Made by a program: the position numbers and the translations under genes
The notes under the pieces: generated by a model
Database searches by the model: none
What the model saw: only the letters and a program-made list of their open reading frames with translations
What the model was told of the DNA's origin: nothing
Part shown: positions 24,391 through 31,251 of the stretch, piece by piece
Position numbering within the stretch: position 1 is the stretch's first letter
How the letters are laid out: every line of letters begins with the position of its first letter
From: an uncultured Clostridium sp.
GTDB taxonomy: Bacteria; Bacillota; Clostridia; Clostridiales; Clostridiaceae
NCBI RefSeq assembly: GCF_900769625.1
Contig: NZ_CAAGHK010000008.1
Coordinates: forward strand, 1-31,251
Direction: 5' to 3'
Length of the DNA stretch: 31,251 nt

Positions 24391-24499
24391 TTTTATCTAA
24401 TTATCAAACTTTCCAGATAATTATTGTGCGGTCTATTTATCATATCTATCATTTTTTGATAAAATTTTATAAACATAAACTAAAGGGGGCAACACTATT

Positions 24500-26004
24500 A
24501 TGAATGAAAAATTAATAATCGGCATAACATTTACCTTGTACCTGTTTGTCATGCTGATGATTAGATGGTACTTTTACGTACGAACAAAAAATTTATCAGA
24601 TTATACCTTAGGAGGAAGAAAACTTGGATATTGGGGTACATCCATAAGTGCACAGGCTTCCGATATGAGCGGCTGGCTTCTTTTAGGTCTTCCTGGAGCT
24701 GCCTTTTTAACTGGACTTTCAGGATCAGTCTGGATGGCAGGTGGGCTTGCTATTGGTACATATCTAAATTGGAAACTAATTGCAAAAAAATTAATAGTTG
24801 ATACTCAGAAATATTCTGATTCTATCACTATTCCTTCATATCTTGAAAACAGATTTGGAGATAAATCACGTATATTAAAGGTTGCATCATCAATTTTTAT
24901 TATCTTGTTTTTCCTGCCATACACTGCATCAGGCTTTGTATCAGGAGGAAAACTTTTCACTACTGTATTTGGTACACCATATATTGTGTCAGTAATAATC
25001 TGTGCTATTGTTGTTGTAAGCTATACATATCTTGGCGGATTTATGGCTGTCTGCTATACTGATATAATTCAGGGACTGTTAATGTTCTTTACACTGATAA
25101 TACTTCCAGCAATCGTTTTTTTTGAAGCTGGCAGCTTGAACAATCTTTCTGCATCGATTTATTCTTCACTTTTAAATCCTTTCAATATTGAACACCTTAC
25201 CAGTTCAGCTTCTAACAGTTTTAGTATGGCTTTTATCGGCATAATATCATCACTTGCCTGGGGACTTGGATATTTTGGACAGCCACATATACTTACAAAA
25301 TTTATGGCAATTGAAGATCCTGAAGAAATTACAGTTTCCAGAAAAATTGCTCTACCTTGTGGGTTGTACTAACGCTGGCTGCATCTACTGTTATCGGGCT
25401 TGTAGGTCATTATTACTTCCCTGATTTAAGTGGTTCTGATGCTGAAACAATATTCATTTTACTTGTACATAAATGTGTACCATTATTACTTACTGGTGTA
25501 TTATTATAAGCTATTTTAGCAGCAATCATGAGTACAGCTGATTCACAGCTTCTTGTAACATCTTCAACAGTTTCTGAAGATTTCTACAGATCAATTTTAA
25601 AACCTCATGCTTCTGACAAAGAACTGGTGAGAGTAAGCCGTATTACTGTACTTGTAGTTTCAGTTATTGCATTTGTAATAGCTCTTAATCCTGATAGTTC
25701 CGTATTAAAGCTTGTTTCATATGCCTGGGCTGGATTTGGCTGTACTTTCGGACCTGTTATTGTCATTTCTCTATTCTGGGATAAGATGACAAGAAATGGC
25801 GCTGTTTCAGGGATGATTGCTGGAGGGGTTACTTCTGGTCTATGACCTTTATTAAAAATTCATTTCAGCATTCCAGTATTTCAGCTTTATGAAATAATTC
25901 CTGGTTTTGCAGCAGCATTAATATCTATCTATATAGTCAGTAAAATTGATGAAAAGAACGGAGTTGTATGTACTCCAAACTATTCTGAAGAAGCAGCAGT
26001 TTAG
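24500..26004 (+). pseudogene. putP: Broken sodium/proline symporter PutP
   Basis: The three reading-frame pieces together form a full-length SSS-family symporter of about 500 residues. It begins in the Na+/proline style (DYTLGGRKLGYWGTSISAQA, then SDMSGWLLLGLPG), with SCAYF-like GLGYFGQPHILTKFMAIEDP in the middle and IMSTADSQLLVTSSTVSEDF further on. Lesion 1 is a one-base insertion at about 25355-25365 that ends the first frame at 25372. Lesion 2 is a TAA at 25507-25509, where Ser or Ala is usual. Lesion 3 is a TGA at 25843-25845, where Trp is expected. The remaining frame ends at TAG 26002-26004. GGGGG lies before the ATG and the promoter is intact. The gene cannot make a working transporter; decay looks recent, since the rest of the sequence is well preserved. 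Confidence 0.95.
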
Positions 26005-26023
26005 AGTAATAACTTACATATAA

Positions 26024-26077
26024 AAAGGCAGGAGCTTGTTTCACTCTATAATTAAATTGAAACAAATCCCTGTCTTT
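26024..26077. terminator. Shared terminator between putP and the convergent gene
   Basis: An imperfect inverted repeat pairs AAAGGCAGG-AGC-TTGTTTCA with TGAAACAA-AT-CCCTGTCTTT around a short AT-rich loop, followed by ATTCTTTG on the plus strand. Both putP and the minus-strand gene at 26093 end here. Confidence 0.6.
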
Positions 26078-26092
26078 ATTCTTTGTTTACAT

Positions 26093-26857
26093 TTACTCCA
26101 TCAATTCCAACACAGGTCTGTATCCAACAGTTTCATAAGTAATATCTTTATCACAATAATTATTATATGTTGTTGAATATAAACCTCTTATTATGCAGAA
26201 CTTATTGTTCTTTCCATATTCGCTTTGTGTAAAGCTGCAGCATGCACGCCAGTTCCAAAGCATATTACTTTCTCCCAGTTCTATATTTTCACTTTCTTCC
26301 TTAACTGTGTTATTCTTATCTTCATCAGTAGATACAGGAAGTTCTTCTAGACCATTAACATTGAGAATGTATTTGTCCCACTCACTGAAATCCTCTCCAC
26401 TTTCAGTAGTTGCCCCAGTCAGAAGCCTTAAAAGATATTTTCTCCCACCAAGCTTTATTATCTTACCATATGTAAGATTCTGATCATTAAGTTCATTCCA
26501 TGAGATACCTTTTATAAGATTTTTATTACATATAAGAAGTTTTTTATCATCATCATTTATTTCTACCCATGAAATCTTATTATCATCATTCTTGTCAGCA
26601 TCTTTAATTTCAATATTTCCTTCCTGATAAGATACTATATTGTCAGGAGTCTTAGCCTCATTACACATCTCTATCTTAACATTATTTAAATATAATACAC
26701 CCATTTTTCTTATTCTGCCTGTTACAAATTTCCCAGCTTCAATTTCTCCCTGATTTTTAGCCTGTTTCCATTTATTCTTTAGCATAAGTGATCCTCCAAT
26801 AGCTGCCATAGCTGCCAGTGAAACACCGATTATCCTATTTTTATTAGCTTTTTTCAT
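26093..26857 (-). CDS. Membrane-anchored or secreted protein of unknown function
   Basis: This 254-residue protein starts at 26857 (GGGAGGG seven bases upstream). It has a basic N-terminus and one hydrophobic segment (about 8-26), so it is exported and perhaps anchored. The rest is soluble and acidic. A Lys/Leu-rich domain contains a KNLIKGISWNELN segment and LGGRKYLLRLLTG. An Asp/Glu-rich linker follows, and the C-terminal part contains MLWNWRACCSFTQSEYG and ends in VGYRPVLELME. A RPVLE-type ending is seen in secreted clostridial proteins that I cannot name. No catalytic motif is recognised. Confidence 0.6.
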   Translation of the reverse strand: MKKANKNRIIGVSLAAMAAIGGSLMLKNKWKQAKNQGEIEAGKFVTGRIRKMGVLYLNNVKIEMCNEAKTPDNIVSYQEGNIEIKDADKNDDNKISWVEINDDDKKLLICNKNLIKGISWNELNDQNLTYGKIIKLGGRKYLLRLLTGATTESGEDFSEWDKYILNVNGLEELPVSTDEDKNNTVKEESENIELGESNMLWNWRACCSFTQSEYGKNNKFCIIRGLYSTTYNNYCDKDITYETVGYRPVLELME

Positions 26858-27327
26858 AATATACCCTCCCATTATTTACTTACTAGTCCTCTTTTACCAT
26901 ATGTTTGTTACTACAATATTATTATACTTTAAAATCCAGGTAATTTGTAATTATATTTACAAATTGTCTGATAACTTAAAGCATATTCTAGAATACTTTT
27001 ATTGTATGTATTATTAAATTTTAATGCCTGATTATCTATTGTCAAATATCAATTGATTCATAAATATACCATAATAAGTACTTTTACATATAACTTAAAA
27101 AATCCTATAGAGATTTCTACCTGAACATTTAATTATTAATCAAACTATTAACAGTTAATTATGCTATGTATAGTAAAAAAACAGACCAGAATCCTAAAAA
27201 TTCAAGTCTGCTTCAAATTCTAAATCATATTTATATATATTCTAATAATGAATTCTCATTAATTATTAGAAATCTGTCAAGATTTCATCCTTCATTATCA
27301 ATTTTTAACTGTCAGTTGAACAATAAC
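26858..27327. other. Intergenic interval with two hairpins
   Basis: No gene is seen. It holds the terminator at 27173-27210 and a perfect AT-rich 10-bp inverted repeat (TTCTAATAAT at 27240-27249 and ATTATTAGAA at 27262-27271). The part next to 26858 is the leader of the anchored protein and has several AT-rich boxes but no clear promoter. Confidence 0.5.
27173..27210 (-). terminator. Terminator of the methyl-accepting protein gene
   Basis: CAGAC-CA-GAAT and ATTC-AA-GTCTG (27182-27210) form a 9-bp stem with a symmetrical 2x2 internal loop. On the minus strand a run of seven T follows immediately. It lies about 120 bases past the stop at 27328. Confidence 0.7.
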
Positions 27328-28404
27328 CTATAATTTTTCTTCAAAATTTTTGTTTATACTCATAGTATTCTTAACTTCTTCAATAATAGAGTTTACTACT
27401 TCCAATTGTTCAACAGTCAGATTAGAAACTATACCTGAAAGATTCTGGCATCCTGAATTTAAGTCGGAAATAATATTTGCATTAGCATCAATTTGGCTGA
27501 CTTCAGTAACAATTGACTGGAATGTTTCTTCAGCAGTTGCCACATTTTCTATGCTCTCTTGTATTAACTTTCCACTTTCCTGAGCATTTTTTGTTGTCAT
27601 TTCAATAGCCGCTGTAATATCATTTATTATTGCATCAACACTATTTACTGCATTCTTTACATCATCAGCAAGTTTTCTTATTTCAGATGCAACAACAGAA
27701 AATCCCTTACCTGCTTCTCCTGCTCTTGCTGCTTCAATTGCTGCATTAAGTGCAAGAAGATTAGTCTGTGTAGCAATACTTCCAATAAGGTGAATTATAT
27801 CAATTGCTTCCTTAGTCGAATTGTTTGCTGTCTGTATAGATTCATCAAGCTGTGCATTTGCATCGCCTATCTTTTTTATTGAAGTATCCATACTTGTCAT
27901 ATTTTCGCTTCCAACACTGATAAGATACATAGTCTTGCATATTGCCTCTGCAAGTTTTACACTATCATCATTGGCATTATTACACACACTATCTAATTCT
28001 TTTGCACTATCACTAATCTTATTGATATTAGTACGTACAATTGATACTTTTTCATCAATCTTATCTAATAAACTTTTCTGAGAATATGTTAATTCCTTTA
28101 ATTCATCATTATTTTTGTTATTGTTTTCATCCTGTGATAAAGTTTTTACTGATGCTGTATCTTTTATTTCAGCTTCTTTGACTTGTAATATAGATTTTTC
28201 TGTTATATTTCCAGTAACATCTGTTTGCTTGTCCCCATCGTTTTGAGAGGATACTGTTGCTGAGAAGTAAATGACTGTTATAATGCATGTGACTACTGCT
28301 GTTACTGCTGCCATTCCTAAAGACCAGCTAAAAATATTAGGAACAAGTGCACTAATAAACAATAATATAGACACTGTTATTATATCCATAATCCTTTTAT
28401 TCAT
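27328..28404 (-). CDS. Methyl-accepting chemotaxis-type protein without sensor domain
   Basis: This 358-residue protein has two close hydrophobic segments (about 7-24 and 29-48) and no extracytoplasmic domain or HAMP. A linker and a long coiled-coil signalling domain follow. The tip is the highly conserved IGSIATQTNLLALNAAIEAA with RAGEAGKGFSVVASEIRKLA after it, the site that contacts CheA and CheW. The start at 28404 (MNKRIMDIIT) has GGAGGAA nine bases upstream; the longer frame to 28431 reads through that site. With almost no periplasmic loop it probably senses the membrane, a cytoplasmic partner or other receptors. No che gene is nearby. Confidence 0.88.
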   Translation of the reverse strand: MNKRIMDIITVSILLFISALVPNIFSWSLGMAAVTAVVTCIITVIYFSATVSSQNDGDKQTDVTGNITEKSILQVKEAEIKDTASVKTLSQDENNNKNNDELKELTYSQKSLLDKIDEKVSIVRTNINKISDSAKELDSVCNNANDDSVKLAEAICKTMYLISVGSENMTSMDTSIKKIGDANAQLDESIQTANNSTKEAIDIIHLIGSIATQTNLLALNAAIEAARAGEAGKGFSVVASEIRKLADDVKNAVNSVDAIINDITAAIEMTTKNAQESGKLIQESIENVATAEETFQSIVTEVSQIDANANIISDLNSGCQNLSGIVSNLTVEQLEVVNSIIEEVKNTMSINKNFEEKL

Positions 28405-28476
28405 AAGTCGATTCCTCCTTTTTATGATCATATTTCTTCTATTTTGTTTGTTATAATAATTAGCTACTGATGTATT

Positions 28477-28514
28477 ATATAGTATAATATCCCCACAATT
28501 ACATTATACTATAT
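28477..28514. repeat. Perfect 12-14-12 inverted repeat upstream of the MCP gene
   Basis: ATATAGTATAAT (28477-28488) and ATTATACTATAT (28503-28514) are exact reverse complements separated by ATCCCCACAATTAC. Both arms contain TATAAT- or TATACT-like -10 sequences. It lies about 75 bases before the MCP start, so it could be an operator overlapping the promoter. Confidence 0.6.
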
Positions 28515-28637
28515 TTTGCATTTTTTTCTATCATTTTATATAGATATTTTTCTTATTTTTGTTATTATCTATAAGCTTTATTCCTCTACTCAATATATAA
28601 TTAAGCCTATATCAAAATAATTTGATATTAGCCTATG

Positions 28638-29841
28638 ATCGAGTAGGTGTACATCAGAAATAATTTTCTGATGTCTTTCCTCTCACAAAACCGTGCATGC
28701 AGGCCTTGCACACTGCTCTTAATAAATCTCCATTATTCTTTATAATAATGCAAAACTTCAGTTTCTACTTTAGACATGTCGAATAGTTTGCTTTCATTAA
28801 ACCATTTATTCGAAAGTGCCATGCACACAAGTGGACTCGCTGAATTTCTCTATCTTGTCATGGATATTTTATTAAAGTCCCCTTATATTCCATTCTTCTT
28901 AGAGTTTTATGAAGTTATTTAAAGCTTTTCCATTCTTTCATTTGCTTCATTCGAAGTCTTCGTCGAATCCATTTTATTAAGTCCTCAAATAAAGTTTTAC
29001 AATTGGCAATTCTGAAATAATTGCACCAACCTCTGAAAACTAGATTAAGTTTATAAATTAAAGATTCAACGTTATATCCAGAATTTCTAGGTATAAGTTT
29101 TCTAACTTTCTCCTTCAACTTCTTAATTCTTTTCGGATGTATAGATATATATTTCTTCTTAGTTTTAATACTTTTCCATCACTAATTTTCTCATTGATTG
29201 AATTAATTATCATCTCATGATTTAGTGTATTAAATCATTTGGGCAAATCCATATTAGCTACATATTGTAATTCCTAGCAATTCTCAAAACTTTCTGCTTT
29301 CTTTATCTTACCTAATTCATACTTTTTAGACAGTTAAGTTGATTACTTCAATTTATCTTCATCCCTTTTCAACTAGAGATAGCTTTTGATTATATCTAGC
29401 TTATTATGACATTTTGCATAATATCTTCTGAGTTTTACCCTCCAGAATGTTACCACCTTTCACCGGCTCAGAATTTATAACTACTACGGAGTCATCTGCC
29501 ACCTCACACCACATAGGCTATTCTTGTTTTTTAACTTGTTTAGCTTTACTCTACTCAAGATGATGTAAGGCTTCCCCAGTTAAGTCTGCCTGTCCCACAT
29601 GAACACATCCATAAAAACTTATAAAGTTATCCACCAAATTTTGGACTTTCCCACTTTTTGCAAGGTTATCCTCTTTATAAGCCAATACCTGGTTCACTTG
29701 CGTTATATTCTATGCGTACTCTAGCACTTCCTTCATACCTTACCGTTACCAGTAACGCACTTGCATTCGAGTTGTCTTCCTATCGGGTCGGCGACGCAGG
29801 CTTCTTTCAGCCTGCCGGCTCAGCAAACATGCTGGGCGAAC
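28638..29841 (-). mobile_element. Degenerate group IIC intron behind the xerD terminator
   Basis: On the minus strand the element begins GTTCGCCCAGCATG (29841 downward), resembling the GUGYGCCCGGCAUG start of group IIC introns. It continues with domain I blocks similar to the Oceanobacillus intron as I remember it (GAATGCAAGTG, AAGGTATGAAGGAAG). Near the 3' end a domain-V-like hairpin (about 28688-28720, GAGCAGTGTGC and GCATGCACGGTTTTG) and GTGAGAGG precede a domain VI hairpin (ACATCAGAAA/TTTCTGATGT) and the 3' end CCTACTCGAT. It starts directly after a hairpin and T tract, the class C target. At 1.2 kb it lacks most of the reverse transcriptase gene, so it is immobile. The G to T change in GTGYG may also hinder splicing. 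Confidence 0.8.
28915..29178 (-). pseudogene. C-terminal fragment of the intron-encoded reverse transcriptase/maturase
   Basis: The minus strand encodes IHPKRIKKLKEKVRKL and, further on, LNLVFRGWCNYFRIANCK and WIRRRLRMKQMKEWK. These are hallmarks of the maturase (GIIM) domain of group II intron proteins. The frame has no proper start and ends at 28915. The seven reverse-transcriptase motifs are absent from the upstream DNA. This is a remnant after an internal deletion of several hundred bases. Confidence 0.85.
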
Positions 29842-29842
29842 A

Positions 29843-29876
29843 AAAAAGAGAATTCAAATTTTTGAATTCTCTTTTT
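29843..29876. terminator. Bidirectional terminator after xerD, intron target
   Basis: A perfect 16-bp inverted repeat (AAAAAGAGAATTCAAA with its complement, 29843-29858 and 29861-29876) with a 2-base loop ends in T tracts on both strands. It is 54 bases past the xerD stop. The group IIC intron begins one base after its minus-strand T tract. Confidence 0.85.
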
Positions 29877-29930
29877 ATGCAATTTATCTTGTGTCAATCT
29901 GCAGATATTTTTATTTGTTATTCAAATGCC

Positions 29931-30809
29931 TTAAGCTCTTGGATGTGTATGCATATAAATATAGTTTATTTTATCGTTATTGATGATTTCATAATAAGTA
30001 TCCATATATGTTAAGACCTGATTTCCAAGAAGTTTCTGAACAGCCCTTACATTAGCTCCATTCTGAAGAAGATGAACTGCAAATGAATGTCTAAATGTAT
30101 TAAGGTTTACATCTTTATCGATGCCTGCTTTTCTAGAATATTCTTTAACTATTCTCCATATTCCCTGTCTTGTCAATTTATTGCCGTTCAAATTAACAAA
30201 CAAATTAGGCACTCCGCACTGTGCAATTTTGTACCTTATACTTAAATATTCAGATAATGCCTTGCAGGCACTTCTTCCAATTGGTATTACTCTTTCATAG
30301 TGTTTATTATCCGTACACCTTACAAAATTGAGTTCCAGATTTACATCTTCAACATTCAGATTAATAAGTTCAGATACTTTCATCCCTGTTGCATACATCA
30401 ATTCAAGCAGTGCATTATCTCTTATTCCCTTTGGACAATCTTTTTCTACAATCCTTATAATTTTGTCTACTTCTTCAATGGTTAATATTTGTGGCAATTT
30501 TCTATTGTTTTTAGAACTCTTATATTCTATTTTAGGGACTTCCTTTATGAGTGACTGACTTTTTAGATAAGAGTAAAAATTTCGAAGGCTGATTACAATT
30601 CTATTGATAGATCTTTCTGATTTACCCTGATTCAGCAGATTCTGAATATAAGAAGCTACTGTAAGATTATCACTCTTATATAAGTCAACCTTTTTTCTAT
30701 TCAAAAATTTTAAATATAGAGTAACATCTGTTACATATGCATATATAGTATTTTCACTTTTACCACTCTCTAACAAATAATTTTTATAATTATTTATACT
30801 ATTTATCAT
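29931..30809 (-). CDS. XerD-like tyrosine recombinase with altered catalytic residues
   Basis: This 292-residue protein has the XerC/XerD layout: an N-terminal SAM-like core-binding domain (about 1-95) and a catalytic domain. It is the right length, and its position next to spoIIM matches clostridial genomes, where xerD lies there. However, several active-site positions are changed. Box I reads ATGMKVSEL, so Arg-I is Lys144. The HxxR motif reads NTFRHSF, with Asn237 for His and R240 kept. The LLGH His is Asn263. The tyrosine is kept (Y272). The beta-hairpin lysine is also not aligned (TDNKHYERVIPI). It may be a catalytically weak or dead protein with a DNA-binding role, or a replaced paralogue. 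A stop and terminator follow normally and no frameshift is seen. Confidence 0.8.
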   Translation of the reverse strand: MINSINNYKNYLLESGKSENTIYAYVTDVTLYLKFLNRKKVDLYKSDNLTVASYIQNLLNQGKSERSINRIVISLRNFYSYLKSQSLIKEVPKIEYKSSKNNRKLPQILTIEEVDKIIRIVEKDCPKGIRDNALLELMYATGMKVSELINLNVEDVNLELNFVRCTDNKHYERVIPIGRSACKALSEYLSIRYKIAQCGVPNLFVNLNGNKLTRQGIWRIVKEYSRKAGIDKDVNLNTFRHSFAVHLLQNGANVRAVQKLLGNQVLTYMDTYYEIINNDKINYIYMHTHPRA

Positions 30810-30898
30810 TGTTCTCTCCTATACCATTGATTATGATTAGTATTCGACAAATTTAATTCTTTCAGCTTACTTTTTTCTTTAGTGATACGCATTTGAAT

Positions 30899-31251
30899 TT
30901 ATAAATAGAATTTTGTAGCCACAAATTTTATTAGACTTGGTGATATATATGTTTCTACTAATATGCCTACTGTAAACATAATTAATATTAAAACAAGTTT
31001 CTTAAATACACCATCAGAAAGAAGACTATCCCCATTGTTTTTCTTGAAAAACCTTCTTTTAAAGCTTTCAGTAGACATTGACAGCCCAATAATGCTGAGC
31101 CCTATTATACATGGAATGTAAATTAGATTTTGAGGAATAATACTGACTAAGGCTAGTCCAAATCCCTTGCCGTCAAAAGCAGTAGCTATGAAAGAAAAAG
31201 TATAGCCCAGTATGAAGCCCTTCAATAAATCAATAATTAATATTACAGGTC
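30899..31251 (-). CDS. spoIIM: Stage II sporulation protein M, C-terminal part (runs off the window)
   Basis: The frame is open to the window edge, so the N-terminal part lies beyond 31251; the visible 117 residues are the C-terminal half. The segment LKGFILGYTFSF, followed by LALVSIIPQNLIYIPCIIGL, is the SpoIIM signature. Two or three membrane spans are visible, with a basic loop (ESFKRRFFKKN). SpoIIM is a component of the SpoIID-M-P complex that remodels peptidoglycan during engulfment. It lies 89 bases upstream of the xerD-like gene in the same direction. Confidence 0.88.
   Translation of the reverse strand, partial: PVILIIDLLKGFILGYTFSFIATAFDGKGFGLALVSIIPQNLIYIPCIIGLSIIGLSMSTESFKRRFFKKNNGDSLLSDGVFKKLVLILIMFTVGILVETYISPSLIKFVATKFYL

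Noticed and set aside
28915..29118. Intact reverse transcriptase/maturase gene
   Set aside because: Only the C-terminal maturase segment is present; no reverse transcriptase motifs occur upstream within the intron.
29658..30014. 118-codon plus-strand frame over the intron and the xerD end
   Set aside because: It lies antisense to the ribozyme 5' end and the xerD terminator, and has no ribosome binding site.
1..31251. tRNA, rRNA or CRISPR array in the window
   Set aside because: No cloverleaf-like GTTC-loop clusters, no rRNA-like GC-rich blocks and no regularly spaced repeats were seen.

Overview
The window is AT-rich DNA of a spore-forming low-GC Firmicute, most likely Clostridium sensu stricto. 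It carries sporulation genes (cotJABC, spoIIM), clostridial families (DUF3793, DUF1622, the N-terminal region of DUF116 proteins), strong AGGAGG ribosome binding sites and A/T-ending codons. No rRNA, tRNA or CRISPR array was seen.

Layout. Positions 435-6160 (minus strand) hold a complete urease cluster transcribed ureA-B-C-E-F-G-D-I: structural subunits, nickel-insertion chaperones and a UreI/AmiS-type urea channel. Positions 6275-9597 hold an alpha/beta hydrolase, a small CxxC protein, the wreck of a two-component system and a cysteine hydrolase. From 9736 a plus-strand DUF1622 membrane protein precedes the spore-coat operon cotJA-cotJB-cotJC.

The main discovery is that cotJC is split. Its first 114 codons end at 10938 and its last 74 codons resume in frame at 18810. 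Between them lies a 7,871-bp element carrying a large serine recombinase at its right edge. Excision at the shared trinucleotide CCA would restore a 188-residue Mn-catalase-like CotJC with all metal ligands. This is the arrangement of sporulation-linked intervening elements such as the sigK skin element. The cargo is a self-contained cyclic-di-GMP set: a membrane GGDEF protein with two solute-binding domains, an EAL phosphodiesterase, and a PilZ-tailed cellulose-synthase-like glycosyltransferase whose C-terminus has been shifted out of frame by a 10-bp tandem duplication.

Right of the element (19171-24264, minus strand) are half of a DUF116-type protein, a Nudix hydrolase, a flavodoxin-DUF3793 operon behind a strong promoter with two Fur-box-like palindromes, an EamA permease, a TlpA-like thioredoxin and a GNAT acetyltransferase. 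A putP sodium/proline symporter (24500-26004) is a pseudogene with three lesions. Then come an anchored protein of unknown function and a sensor-less methyl-accepting protein. A decayed group IIC intron (28638-29841) sits directly behind the terminator of a XerD-like recombinase whose catalytic residues are partly replaced. The window ends inside spoIIM.

All calls come from reading the sequence and remembered family features. No database search or folding program was run.
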